Assembly: GCA_020832565.1 (NCBI GenBank)
Contig: JAFIEI010000004.1
Location: 1-64,000 of the forward strand
Direction: 5' to 3'
DNA from: Salinarimonas sp.
GTDB lineage: Bacteria > Pseudomonadota > Alphaproteobacteria > Rhizobiales > Beijerinckiaceae
Length of the DNA: 64,000 nt
Shown: positions 9,220-17,911 of the stretch, piece after piece
How positions within the stretch are numbered: position 1 is the first letter of the stretch
Layout of the letters: every line of letters begins with the position of its first letter
The notes under the pieces: generated by a model
What the model was told of the DNA's origin: nothing
What the model saw: only the letters and a program-made list of their open reading frames with translations
The model's database searches: none
Translations under genes and position numbers: made by a program

Positions 9220-12200
9220 TCAGCCGGGTGCGATCGGAAGCGTCCCGGTGAAGGGAAAGCCGTCGCCGACACTGGCGCTGATCTGCATGATGCGCAGATC
9301 GAGGCTTGTGCGCGGGGCGCCGAAATCGGCGATCTCGTCGGCTTGCGCGTAGAGGCACAGCGGCGCGGTCACCGGGATGCGGCGCTTGGGCGTGGCGCCG
9401 TCCATGATCTCGACGGCGTAATGCTCGCCGTCTTCGCCGAGGGGAATCTCCACCGGCTCCCAGGCATCCGCCTCGACGCGCCCGCGCCGGATCCAGCGGA
9501 TCTCGATTCCGCCGGCGACGCGGCGCAGGCGCGGATGCACCGGCGAAAGCGGCTTCAGGGCGAGCCGCGAGGCCTGTGCCTCGAAGGCGAGCGCCGCGTC
9601 ATCGGCGTGATCGCGCCCCACCGGGGCGATGCGGTATTGCCATTCCCGCCCCAGCTCCGAGAGCCCCGATGCGAGCGGCACCACCGTCTCGTCGAGCCGT
9701 ACCAGAGTGGCGCCCGGCGCGAGATTGCGACCTGCAACGGCTTCGCTGCCGGCCAGTCCGCGCAGGAGATGCGAGAGGCGATAGCGGTTCTCGCCGATCA
9801 ACTCGGCCTCGGCTGCGGCGATGATTTCGCACAGGCCATCGGGCCCGACCAGCGCAAAGCTGTTGGCGCCGCCCAGAACCGCGCTCTCGCCGACCGAGGC
9901 GATCGCCCCGGCGCGCAGGGTCACTTCGAGCGTGTTCCCCCGGTCCCAGCACCAGAGCGGCCCCGGAGCGAAAATCGCCTCCGTAAAACCGATCTGGGCC
10001 GCAGCCGAGACGAATCCCGACTGCGCGAACCCCTCGCCATCGACCGAGCGCCACAGGGCCAGCGCGCCGGGCCAGGGATCGGCATAGGCCGCGAGATATT
10101 GCAGGGCCACCGGATCGCCCTGGCTCAGGGGCAGGTCGAGCACCACGACATAGGGCTGGCCCGGTGACGAGGGCGGTTGCCGGCGCTGCGGCGCGATCCG
10201 CGCGCCGGGCGTCTCGAACAGGGCGGGCTCGACCGCGCGCGTTTCGATCCGGCGTTCGGCACCGTCGACGATCCGGCTGATGCGGTGCAGGCGCGGCCCG
10301 TTGAGGCCGGGGATCTCCACGACATCCCCCACCTCGTGCGCGATCGCCTTCGGCCCGAGGGCGAATTGCGCCCCGTCGCGCGCCGCCCAGGCATCCTGCA
10401 GCAGGATATCGGCCAGCCGGCCGGCCTGCCCCCGGCTCATGATCGCCGCCAGATCCAGCCGCACTTCCCGGCGGCTTGCCCCGGCCAGACGCCGGGAAGC
10501 GCTGGCGGCGCGGCGCATCTCGCCATGAGAATCGGTGAAGCCCAGCACGATCTCGCGCGGCAGCTCGGTCTCCTGCGCCCGCACATGGCGCATCAACGGC
10601 GCCTCTTCGTCGTCGACGAGCATATCGGCAGCGATGCTCGCGACGATCCGCCCGCCGCGACCGCGCCAGCGCAGGACACCGCCCGTCGCGGCGAGATCGA
10701 CGCCGAAGATCCGCAACAGCGGCTCGAGCGCGGCGCGCACGGACATCGGGCGGTCGATGACGAAACCCTCGACGAAGCCGTCGGCGGCGATGTCGAGCGG
10801 CATGTCGATGCGGTAATCGTCAAGCACCTTGCGGATCAGCGTGGCGAGATCGAGCCCCTCGAGCCGCCCGGTGACCCAGTGCCCGGTCTCATAATTCGCC
10901 CCGTCGGCCCAGACGGATTCGAATTCCGGAAAGGCTGGAAAGGGCCGCGCATCCCAGGCCCAGACGGCGAGGCTGTCGGGCTCCACCATCGGCCCGCCAT
11001 AGAGCGGCGATTGCGGATTATGCGCGGGATCGTGTTTCGGGTGTGCGGGATCGAAGCGCCGGATGATCGCCTCGATTCCGGCTGCCTGGGCGAGGTCGTC
11101 GCGAGTACGGCGGGAAAACGGGGGATAGGCGCCCTCGGAGGATTTCATGTCGGGGAAGACATTGGGACCGTTCGGCCCCTTGTCGACGGCGGGAAGGCCG
11201 ATCTCGGTCAGCCAGATCGGCTTGGCCATCGGCGTATAGGGCGTGGCGCCGATCTCGACGCCGCCGGCGCGCTCGACATGCGGCTCGCTCCACCAGGAAA
11301 CCAGGTCCTTGGAGCGAAACACCCACGGCTTGCCGTGGGCGCCATCCGTGATCGGCAGCCGCTCCTGGGCCGCGCGGCCCGCATCGTCGGCGTAGTACCA
11401 GTCGAACCCCTCGCCGGAGCCCAGCCGCTCGCACAGGTAGTCAATGTCGTAGAGGCTGCGCGCCTGCGCGGCATCGAGATGCGCGCCGCCGTCACGCCAA
11501 TCCGAGATCGGGGGGTAGTAGTCGATGCCGATCGCATCGATGGCGGGATGGGCCCAGAGCGGATCCAGCGGAAAGCGCAGCTCGTCCCCACCATCGCGGA
11601 CATGCGCGCCATATTCGGTCCAGTCGGCGGCATAGGTGATGCGGGTCACTTGTCCCAGGATAGCGCGCACATCCTCTGCGAGCGTCATGAAGGCGTCGAC
11701 GGCGGGATAGTGCCCCGGGCCGGAGCGGATACGGGTAAGCGATACCATCTCGGAGCCGATGACGAAGGCGTCCACCCCGCCTGCCTCCACGGCGAGGCCG
11801 GCATAATGCAGGATCTGACGCCGCAGGCTCCATTCGGATGCGCCGGGATTGCCCGATCCGAAGAAGCTCGCGACCTGCGCCGCCGCCGTGCCGGTGCCGT
11901 CGACACTGCCCGGCGCATCCGGTGCGGGATCGCAGGTGATGCGCCCGCGCCAGGGATAGGCCGGCTGGCCGGACGCCCCGGTGCGCGGATCGGGCAGAGC
12001 ATTGCCGTGGGGGATATCCATCATGATGAAGGGATAGAGCGTCACCTTCAGGCCGCGCGCCTTGAGATGCTGGATCAACGCGACCACGCTCGCATCCGCC
12101 GGCGTGCCGCCATAGGCAGGCAGGCCGTCATGCGTCGAGGCGCGGCGCGCCGTGGATCGCTCCAGCCCGGCCACGGACCAGACCCGCCCCTTTGTCTGCT

Positions 12201-13134
12201 TGTCGGCGATATCGACACGCGGCGCGATGGTGCAATGGCCTACGCGCAGATCATCGCCGAACCACGATACGACCAGCGAGACGCTCTCCAGATTGGGACA
12301 TAACCGCTGCAGCGCATCCAGCGAGGCCCGCACATCCGAGCGCGCCTGAAACTGCTGCCGGTTGTCGGGACGCGTCTCGCCGGGGCCGATCACCTGCATG
12401 ACTGGGGTCGGGTCATAGCCGAATTCCGTCGCCGCCGGGATCAGGCAGACCGCGCGGATCATCGTCGCGATCCCCTCTCCGGGGCGCACCACCTCGAAGG
12501 AGAATTGCGGCACGCGGTTGCCGAAATCGGCCAGAGGCAGGCGCTCGAAAACAACATAGGCGAGACCGCGATACGCGGGTGCATGCGCCGCGCCCTCCTT
12601 GGCGACGATCAGCGCATCTGGCTGCTGGCTGGCACCGCCGCGATGCACGCGCATGGTGATCTGCGTGAGATCCACCTCGCGCCCGTCCGCCCAGACCCGC
12701 CGCACGAAGGCGATCGGTCCCTCGCAGAGCCCGATCGCCAGATTGGCATAGTAGGAATATTGCACCTCGCGCGTTGTCACGCTCGAGCCGCCGCCACCGC
12801 CGGAATTGCGAAAGAATCCCTTGCCGCCCTGGCGGCCCGTGCGCTCGACGGTGACGTCCACCTGCTCCTCGAATCGCGTAGCCCAGATCACCTGCCCGCC
12901 GATGCGTGCGCGCCCGTAGACACGCGGGATCGGCGCGCCCTCGCTGGAAGCCAGCCCCTGCATTTCGCTCAGGCGGGGACCTTCCACGGTGCGGTATTCA
13001 TGCGTGCCGAACAGGGCGCCGTCGATGGCCGATCCGGCCATCGATCCCAGCGTCTGCCCGAGCATGGCGCCGACCGGGCCGGCGACGGCACCGCCGATCG
13101 CCTGACCGGCGGTTTGCAGGATCATCGTGGTCAT
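9220..13134 (-). CDS. GTA tail hub / host-specificity protein (megatron)
   Basis: This 1304-residue protein is the large baseplate component of RcGTA-like particles (g15). It begins MTTMILQTAGQAIGG with Gly-rich hydrophobic repeats (GAVAGPVGAMLGQTLGSMAGSAIDG). It then carries the TIM-barrel-like region (AIDAIGIDYYPPISDWRDGG, WLTEIGLPAVDKGPN) and a C-terminal phage-tail region rich in Trp, Arg and Glu. The start at 13134 forms an ATGA overlap with the upstream NlpC/P60 gene, so translation is coupled. The longer form starting at 13212 lies inside that gene and is rejected. It probably contacts the recipient cell and houses a peptidoglycan-facing activity. Confidence 0.93.
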   Translation of the reverse strand: MTTMILQTAGQAIGGAVAGPVGAMLGQTLGSMAGSAIDGALFGTHEYRTVEGPRLSEMQGLASSEGAPIPRVYGRARIGGQVIWATRFEEQVDVTVERTGRQGGKGFFRNSGGGGGSSVTTREVQYSYYANLAIGLCEGPIAFVRRVWADGREVDLTQITMRVHRGGASQQPDALIVAKEGAAHAPAYRGLAYVVFERLPLADFGNRVPQFSFEVVRPGEGIATMIRAVCLIPAATEFGYDPTPVMQVIGPGETRPDNRQQFQARSDVRASLDALQRLCPNLESVSLVVSWFGDDLRVGHCTIAPRVDIADKQTKGRVWSVAGLERSTARRASTHDGLPAYGGTPADASVVALIQHLKARGLKVTLYPFIMMDIPHGNALPDPRTGASGQPAYPWRGRITCDPAPDAPGSVDGTGTAAAQVASFFGSGNPGASEWSLRRQILHYAGLAVEAGGVDAFVIGSEMVSLTRIRSGPGHYPAVDAFMTLAEDVRAILGQVTRITYAADWTEYGAHVRDGGDELRFPLDPLWAHPAIDAIGIDYYPPISDWRDGGAHLDAAQARSLYDIDYLCERLGSGEGFDWYYADDAGRAAQERLPITDGAHGKPWVFRSKDLVSWWSEPHVERAGGVEIGATPYTPMAKPIWLTEIGLPAVDKGPNGPNVFPDMKSSEGAYPPFSRRTRDDLAQAAGIEAIIRRFDPAHPKHDPAHNPQSPLYGGPMVEPDSLAVWAWDARPFPAFPEFESVWADGANYETGHWVTGRLEGLDLATLIRKVLDDYRIDMPLDIAADGFVEGFVIDRPMSVRAALEPLLRIFGVDLAATGGVLRWRGRGGRIVASIAADMLVDDEEAPLMRHVRAQETELPREIVLGFTDSHGEMRRAASASRRLAGASRREVRLDLAAIMSRGQAGRLADILLQDAWAARDGAQFALGPKAIAHEVGDVVEIPGLNGPRLHRISRIVDGAERRIETRAVEPALFETPGARIAPQRRQPPSSPGQPYVVVLDLPLSQGDPVALQYLAAYADPWPGALALWRSVDGEGFAQSGFVSAAAQIGFTEAIFAPGPLWCWDRGNTLEVTLRAGAIASVGESAVLGGANSFALVGPDGLCEIIAAAEAELIGENRYRLSHLLRGLAGSEAVAGRNLAPGATLVRLDETVVPLASGLSELGREWQYRIAPVGRDHADDAALAFEAQASRLALKPLSPVHPRLRRVAGGIEIRWIRRGRVEADAWEPVEIPLGEDGEHYAVEIMDGATPKRRIPVTAPLCLYAQADEIADFGAPRTSLDLRIMQISASVGDGFPFTGTLPIAPG

Positions 13135-13598
13135 CGGCGAAAGCCCTCCTTCGGAGCGACCGGCTGCAACGGCGCGGGAAAATCGAAGCTCGCGGCCAGA
13201 TGACGCCGCCACCAGCCGCTCAGCGCGACCTCGGCGACGCTGGCGCCGTCATGGGCGTGAACCATGTGCCCGGCATCCGTCGCGATAGCGCAATGCTTGG
13301 CGGGGAGCCCGTCGCGCCAGCGGAAGATCAGCACGCGCCCCGGCCCCGGCTCCGGTCCGGCCACCGGGACGAGATGGCGGGCGGCGGCAGCCAGCAACCT
13401 TTCGCGCCCGCCGGCCTCGGCCCAGTCGGGACGATACGGTCCCGGATGTTCGGGCTCGGCTCCGACGATCTCGCGCCAGACACCCCGCAGGAGGCCGAGG
13501 CAATCGCAGCCGATCCCGCGCAGCGAAGCCTGATGCCGGTAGGGCGTGCCGATCCAGCTGCGGGCGGCGGCGACGATGGCGGCTTCGTGCGGGCTCAC
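13131..13598 (-). CDS. GTA NlpC/P60 family peptidase (g14-like)
   Basis: The 155-residue protein has an NlpC/P60 cysteine peptidase core. RSWIGTPYRHQASLRGIGCDCLGLLRGVW places the catalytic Cys at residue 33, and KHCAIATDAGHMVHAHDG supplies the His. In RcGTA the equivalent sits at the tail tip and is thought to help the particle cross peptidoglycan. It overlaps both neighbours by ATGA junctions (13595-13598 and 13131-13134), so the tail-tip genes DUF2163, NlpC and megatron are translationally coupled. Confidence 0.93.
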   Translation of the reverse strand: MSPHEAAIVAAARSWIGTPYRHQASLRGIGCDCLGLLRGVWREIVGAEPEHPGPYRPDWAEAGGRERLLAAAARHLVPVAGPEPGPGRVLIFRWRDGLPAKHCAIATDAGHMVHAHDGASVAEVALSGWWRRHLAASFDFPAPLQPVAPKEGFRR

Positions 13599-14467
13599 TT
13601 GAACAGGCTCCGGCCATCAAGCCCCGGCTCGCCCTGGCGCTGCACGCGCAGGATGAAATCGTTGCCCGGCATATGCGGGAAGCCGCGAAAGTTCACGACA
13701 TTGGCGAATTTGTTGCGGCATGTCGCGAAAGTCTTGTCGCAGCCCGGCGTCAGGGTCACTGCATCGCCCGGCGCGACAGGTCTCGGTGCGCGTTGCCAGA
13801 GAGCGATTGTGCCGTCTGCGGCATGGCTGCGGATCTCCACTTCGAATCCGACATTCGCGCCGCTCGTGAATATAAGCTTGCCGCCGCTGAACCACCCTTC
13901 GAGCTGATCGCCGAGCCCTGCCAGCGTCAGATGCAGCGCGTCGCCGGCTTCGACGACCGTCGCATTGACCGGGGTGATGGTCAGCCCGCAGGCCGCATCG
14001 CCGAGATCGGCCGAACAGGCGGCGCGATACAGCCGCCCGCGTTCCTCGTCGAGGCGATGCGTGAGCCCGCGCAGCTCCATCACGAAGGCACCGTCGGCGC
14101 GCCGGATCTCGCCGACATGATACAGATCGATGAGCAGGCGCTGGCCGGCTTCCTGCCAGTTGACGAGCCAGAACTCGATCGCGGCATCGTCGAAGAGGCC
14201 CGCCTCGACATCGTCCTCGGTGATCCCGCCCGAGATCAGCGCGCCGGCGACGTCGCCGCCCGAGACGGCAAAGCCGAGCTCCTGCGTCGCCTCGGCGGCA
14301 TCGAGGCCCGTCCCCGCCTGAAAGACGGTTCCGCCGAAGGCGAGGTCGCCATCATGATCGGTAAAGCCCATGATTACGCCGTCCCGGCGGATCAGCCGCC
14401 AGCAGCGGCACAGGCTGGTTACCCCCGCCGCGATATGCGCGGCGAGATCTGCATCTATCTCTCGCAT
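13595..14467 (-). CDS. GTA DUF2163 tail-tip (hub) protein (g13-like)
   Basis: The 290-residue protein matches the DUF2163 / phage BR0599 architecture: GFTDHDGDLAFGG near the N-terminus, LYRAACSADLGDAACG in the middle, and the C-terminal PGCDKTFATCRNKFANVVNFRGFPHMPGNDF block. The four spaced cysteines in these segments are conserved in the family, where the RcGTA hub is reported to hold an iron-sulfur cluster. It lies between DUF2460 and NlpC/P60, as in Rhodobacter GTA. Confidence 0.93.
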   Translation of the reverse strand: MREIDADLAAHIAAGVTSLCRCWRLIRRDGVIMGFTDHDGDLAFGGTVFQAGTGLDAAEATQELGFAVSGGDVAGALISGGITEDDVEAGLFDDAAIEFWLVNWQEAGQRLLIDLYHVGEIRRADGAFVMELRGLTHRLDEERGRLYRAACSADLGDAACGLTITPVNATVVEAGDALHLTLAGLGDQLEGWFSGGKLIFTSGANVGFEVEIRSHAADGTIALWQRAPRPVAPGDAVTLTPGCDKTFATCRNKFANVVNFRGFPHMPGNDFILRVQRQGEPGLDGRSLFK

Positions 14468-14510
14468 GAAGGCTGGCCTCCGAAAGGGAGTTGGGGCGGC
14501 GAAAGCGTTA

Positions 14511-15158
14511 TCAGGTAACGATTTCCATCATCGGCACATGTGGCACGCCGCCGGCCTCGAAGGCGGATAGATCGATGTCGAGCGCATCCGTATCGAAGCG
14601 CACCGGCACATCGAAGGCGAAACCCGCCGTCAGCACGCTGCCCTCCGGGGCGGGCTCGAGCAGCGTCACCCGGCCCGTGGTCGTATCGGCGACGAAGTCT
14701 ACATCCGGCATCAGCTCGGCTTCATCGCGCGCGACGCGCACACTGCCCGCGACCGGCTTGACGATGGTGCGTGAATAGGGGGCAAATGCTGCGCCGTAGG
14801 TCTTGGTTAGCTGGAACACCTGCGTCTCGCCGTCGCCGGTGCCGAGGGGCTGGTCCAGCGGGCCCGGTGCGGTACCGGGCGGGCCGGAGCGGCAATCCAT
14901 GCGGTCATGCAGGCGAAATCCGATCAACCGCCCGCGCCGCTCCTCGAAGAACGCGATCACCGCATGCAGGTCGTCGAGGCTGCGCACGCCCAGACCCGCG
15001 TCGTAGCGTCGCCGCGATCGCGCCCAGCGGGCATTGCGGCTCTCCGCCCCCGATGCCAGCGCCACCACATCCGTACGCCGCACCGGCCCGCCCCGCGCGC
15101 CCCGCGCGCCGAGCGCGACGGAAAAGGGAAACGAAATTTCATGGAAGCTCTGGAGCAT
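14511..15158 (-). CDS. GTA DUF2460 distal tail protein (g12-like)
   Basis: The 215-residue protein shows the DUF2460 pattern: FHEISFPFSVALGARGARGGP, RTDVVALASGAESRNARWARSRRRYDAGLG, LHAVIAFFEERRGRLIGFRLHDRMDC and the C-terminal FDVPVRFDTDALDIDL. This is the distal tail/baseplate ring protein of RcGTA. It follows the tape measure gene in GTA order, but here the two are separated by the opposite-strand YdcH-family gene. Confidence 0.93.
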   Translation of the reverse strand: MLQSFHEISFPFSVALGARGARGGPVRRTDVVALASGAESRNARWARSRRRYDAGLGVRSLDDLHAVIAFFEERRGRLIGFRLHDRMDCRSGPPGTAPGPLDQPLGTGDGETQVFQLTKTYGAAFAPYSRTIVKPVAGSVRVARDEAELMPDVDFVADTTTGRVTLLEPAPEGSVLTAGFAFDVPVRFDTDALDIDLSAFEAGGVPHVPMMEIVT

Positions 15159-15270
15159 GTTTCAATCCTCGATTCATGCGACCCGTGCCGCTCATTGACA
15201 ATTCTCAAGGCGCCGGCGCGCCGAATCCGGTTGGTTGACCGGGAAGGCTGTCGAAGAAGGAGAAAACACG

Positions 15271-15513
15271 ATGAGCCACGTCCCGCATGAACTCGCCGAA
15301 GAATTCCCGGACAAGGTGCAGCAGATCCATGATCTCAAGACATCGGACGCCCATTTCGCCAGGCTCGCGGACGAGTATCACGAGGTGAATCGGGCGATTC
15401 ACCGCGTCGAGACGCGCATCGAACCGACGAGTGAAGAGGTCGAGCAGGAGATGCGGCGCAAGCGCCTGCAGCTCAAGGACGAGATCGCAGCCATGCTCGA
15501 AAAGGCGGCCTGA
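15271..15513 (+). CDS. YdcH family (DUF465) small protein, inserted in the GTA cluster
   Basis: The start ATG at 15271 follows a strong GAAGGAGA Shine-Dalgarno and gives 80 residues: MSHVPHELAEEFPDKVQQIHDLKTSD, HFARLADEYHEVNRAIHRVE, and a helical C-terminus. This is the DUF465/YdcH helical-hairpin pattern; family function is not established. It reads on the plus strand between tape measure and DUF2460, both on the minus strand, ending 4 bases from the tape measure stop. It is therefore convergent with the upstream GTA genes. Confidence 0.88.
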   Translation: MSHVPHELAEEFPDKVQQIHDLKTSDAHFARLADEYHEVNRAIHRVETRIEPTSEEVEQEMRRKRLQLKDEIAAMLEKAA

Positions 15514-15517
15514 GCAT

Positions 15518-16108
15518 TCATGTCGCACGGCGCCCCCGGGCCACGGCCCGGGCGAGCGTCGCCGAGACCTGGCTCTCCGAGCGCCGGAACGAGGCCGCAT
15601 CGGGCGTCGCGATATTCACGGTCACCGAAACCGGCCTGTCGCGACCGCCGGCGGCCACGCCGAGGCGCCCGTCGGGCCCCCGCGCCAGCGGCATGATCGC
15701 CTCCGGCCCCGCCTCGCCCATCAGCCCCGTGCCGCCACGCATCGGAAAATAGGTCGGCGCCGCCACGATCCCGCCCTGCGCGAAGGGCATCACCCTTCCC
15801 TGGGCGATCACGCCGCCATCGGCGAAGGCGCGCGTACCCCCCTGCCCAACCCCGCTGAACAGCGCCCCGACACCGCGCTGGATAAGGCTGCGCAATGGCG
15901 CCTGCGCCATGCGCGTGACGAAGCCCGTCATCGAGCGCTGCATCCGCTGCAGGGTCCGATCGAAACGTCCGCCCTCGGCATTGCCGCGCGCAAAGCTTTG
16001 CTCCAGCGTCGTGCCGAGGCGCTCGGCAATGTCGCGCAAGCGCTCGGTCTCGTCGATCTGCCGGCGCAGCTCGAGCCGCTCGTCGCCGGGCCGCAAGGTC
16101 GGGTCCAT
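15518..16108 (-). CDS. GTA tail tape measure protein (g11-like, short)
   Basis: The 196-residue product begins MDPTLRPGDERLELRRQIDETERLRDIAERL, a helical region, and ends with GGVIAQGRVMPFAQGGIVAAPTYFPMRGGTGLMGEAGPEAIMPLARGPDGRLGV, the hallmark C-terminus of GTA tape measure proteins. RcGTA-like clusters are known for such short tape measures with short tails. The start at 16108 has GGAGATAGG upstream. It lies 13 bases after the tail chaperone gene. Confidence 0.9.
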   Translation of the reverse strand: MDPTLRPGDERLELRRQIDETERLRDIAERLGTTLEQSFARGNAEGGRFDRTLQRMQRSMTGFVTRMAQAPLRSLIQRGVGALFSGVGQGGTRAFADGGVIAQGRVMPFAQGGIVAAPTYFPMRGGTGLMGEAGPEAIMPLARGPDGRLGVAAGGRDRPVSVTVNIATPDAASFRRSESQVSATLARAVARGRRAT

Positions 16109-16121
16109 GATCCTATCTCCA

Positions 16122-16337
16122 TCATCGGGGCTGCGCTGCGCCCGCCACATCCGGATGGGCCTGCATCAGCGCGCTGAGATCGGCGCGCGTCGGTGCGGAT
16201 GCACCGGCAAGACCCGTGAGCGCAGCAGCGAGTTCGCGCGGGGTCGCGCGCCAGAAGCTTTCGGGGGGCCAGCGCAGACGGTTGAGGCAAAGGCCGAGCA
16301 CTTCGTCCCAGGGGAACGGCGCCCGTGCGCGCGTCAG
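16122..16337 (-). CDS. GTA phage tail assembly chaperone (g10.1-like), apparent CTG start
   Basis: A 71-codon frame between g10 and the tape measure encodes APFPWDEVLGLCLNRLRW, ESFWRATPRELAAALTGL and a C-terminus rich in Ala and Pro, matching the small tail assembly chaperone found at this place in GTA clusters. No ATG, GTG or TTG exists upstream of the conserved FPWD. The first plausible start is CTG at 16337, overlapping the g10 stop (CTGA). A GTG inside the gene would remove FPWD. Either CTG is used or the gene relies on coupling from g10. Confidence 0.72.
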   Translation of the reverse strand: MTRARAPFPWDEVLGLCLNRLRWPPESFWRATPRELAAALTGLAGASAPTRADLSALMQAHPDVAGAAQPR

Positions 16338-16675
16338 CCCGTCTGCGCCCGCGGAGGGTTTGGCGCATCGACCCCGAAGGCTGCCTCCAGCGCGGCGAGC
16401 GCGGCCTCGACCAGCGGACCAACACCCTCGGGGCCGTGCAATGCCGCCACTTCCGCCTCGCTCAGATCATGCCCGCCACCGCGCAGGGCGCAGCCGAGAA
16501 TCGTGATCACGTCCTGCGCCGCGAGCCGCCCGGTATTGAAGCGCTCGGCGAGGCTCGCGAGATCGTCCAAGCCGAACGCCGCCTCCAGCTCCGCCAGCGC
16601 GCCGAGTGTCAGGCACAGCCGGTAGCGGCGCTCGCCGAGCACCAGTTCGGTCTCGCCGCGTCTGCGATTGACCAT
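16334..16675 (-). CDS. GTA tail assembly protein (g10-like, gene transfer agent family protein)
   Basis: The 113-residue protein starts MVNRRRGETELVLGERRYRLCLTLGALAELE and continues with DDLASLAERF, VITILGCALRGGGHDLSEAEVAAL, as in the GTA family proteins between major tail protein and tape measure. These are phage tail assembly chaperone-like. It lies 10 bases after the major tail gene and its stop overlaps the start of the next small chaperone. Confidence 0.9.
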   Translation of the reverse strand: MVNRRRGETELVLGERRYRLCLTLGALAELEAAFGLDDLASLAERFNTGRLAAQDVITILGCALRGGGHDLSEAEVAALHGPEGVGPLVEAALAALEAAFGVDAPNPPRAQTG

Positions 16676-16685
16676 ATCCGCCTCC

Positions 16686-17096
16686 TCAATCCGCCTGGAA
16701 TGCCAGCGCGCCCGCCGATTCGAGCGCCATGTCGAAGGTCACCTCCGCCGCGTGTTCGCCCCGATATTCCAGCGCGACGATCTGGAAGGCGCCGGTGATC
16801 ACGCCGAAATCCGGGATCACGATCTCGAAATCGCCGATGCCGGCATCGAAGAACAAGGCTCGCATCAGCGCGTCCGATTGCGCATCGCGGAACACGCCCG
16901 ATCCCGCGATCGAGGCCCGGCGCATGCCCGCACCCGCAAGCAGCTCGCGCCAGCGCCCGGCGGAATCCGCATGGGTGACGTCCACCGGCTCGGCGTTGAA
17001 ACTGATCTGTCGCGCGCGCAATCCCGCCACGGTGGTGAACCCGCCGCCATCCGCGATCTTCACCAGAAGATCCTTGCCTTTCTGGGCTGCCATCAC
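16686..17096 (-). CDS. GTA major tail protein (TP901-1 family, g9-like)
   Basis: The 136-residue protein contains QKGKDLLVKI, GLRARQISFNAEPVDVTHADSAGRWRELL and FDMALESAG, typical of the phage major tail protein of the TP901-1 type that forms the tail tube in RcGTA. Two adjacent ATG codons (17096, 17093) are equally possible starts. It is placed between DUF3168 and the g10-like gene, as expected. Confidence 0.92.
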   Translation of the reverse strand: MMAAQKGKDLLVKIADGGGFTTVAGLRARQISFNAEPVDVTHADSAGRWRELLAGAGMRRASIAGSGVFRDAQSDALMRALFFDAGIGDFEIVIPDFGVITGAFQIVALEYRGEHAAEVTFDMALESAGALAFQAD

Positions 17097-17130
17097 TTGT
17101 CTCCTCGCATGCTGAAATCGACTATGGGCC

Positions 17131-17541
17131 TCACAGGCGTTCGGTCACCGCACGCAGCCGCAAGACCGCGCGCCCAAGCCCCGAGCGTTCGTCGCGACCG
17201 ATTTCGCAGGAGACGACGCGCAGATTGACGAGGCGATGATCGACCAGCGTCAGTGCCGCATCGTGCAAGGCTTCCGCCATCTGGTCGGCGACGATCAGGG
17301 CGCTCGCGCGCGAACCCGGGCGCGCCCAGATCACGATGCTCGCCTCGTGCTCATGCGCCTCCTGCAGATCGCCCGGCCAGTCGCGCACCCGCGCATCCCC
17401 GAACACTGCGTAGATCGCCGGTGCGGCGCGCGGCGGCTCGTCGTAGAGATGCACGGTCCCGCCCATTGCCTGCGCGAGATCATCATCTTGCGTGAGACGC
17501 GTCAGCAGGGCCTGACGCAGCGCGAGTATCGGTCCGCTCAT
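17131..17541 (-). CDS. GTA DUF3168 tail completion protein (g8-like)
   Basis: The 136-residue product begins MSGPILALRQALLTRLTQDDDL and has the DUF3168 features YDEPPRAAPAIYAVFGDARVRDW, HEHEASIVIWAR and the C-terminal LRAVTERL. The start at 17541 makes an ATGA overlap with the upstream head-closure gene and is preferred over a longer frame at 17580. It is a tail terminator or completion protein in related phages. Confidence 0.92.
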   Translation of the reverse strand: MSGPILALRQALLTRLTQDDDLAQAMGGTVHLYDEPPRAAPAIYAVFGDARVRDWPGDLQEAHEHEASIVIWARPGSRASALIVADQMAEALHDAALTLVDHRLVNLRVVSCEIGRDERSGLGRAVLRLRAVTERL

Positions 17542-17894
17542 GCCTTGATCTCCACTGCCTTGATCTCCTCCACCAGGCAAATGACGTCGCGCCCGGGCCG
17601 GTCCGCCGCTTCGCTGGCGCGCAGGTCGAAGACCCGTGCTCCCAACCTGAAGCGCGCGCCTGCTTGCGGCGGGTCGCGCCGGCGCAGATGCAGCCGATGC
17701 GTCGCCACCTCCTCGATGCGATCGGCAATACGTCGCTCGTCGAAGCGCAGTGTTTCCAGCGCCCCCCAGACTGCCGGGCCGGCCTGCCAGGATCGGGTGA
17801 AGCCTCCGAAGCCGTCAGGCGCATGGAGAGGCGTTTCGATGACGAAGAGCATGCGGCGTGCGCCGATGCGCCTGCGCCTCGTGTTCACGGACAT
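17538..17894 (-). CDS. GTA head closure / head-tail adaptor protein (g7-like)
   Basis: The 118-residue protein contains GGFTRSWQAGPAVWGALE, HRLHLRRRDPPQAGARFRLG and the ending CLVEEIKAVEIKA, as in phage head closure (head-tail adaptor) proteins. It lies 17 bases after the connector gene and overlaps DUF3168 by 4 bases. Confidence 0.9.
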   Translation of the reverse strand: MSVNTRRRRIGARRMLFVIETPLHAPDGFGGFTRSWQAGPAVWGALETLRFDERRIADRIEEVATHRLHLRRRDPPQAGARFRLGARVFDLRASEAADRPGRDVICLVEEIKAVEIKA

Positions 17895-17911
17895 GGATCG
17901 CCCTCCCGCGC

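Noticed and set aside
10177-12303. 708-residue plus-strand frame opposite the megatron gene
   Set aside because: It is a shadow of the megatron codons with Arg/His/Asp-rich composition and no domain.
15928-16425. 165-residue minus-strand frame across the tail chaperone region
   Set aside because: It is out of frame with the conserved FPWD chaperone and reads as Arg/Pro-rich shadow of g10, g10.1 and the tape measure.
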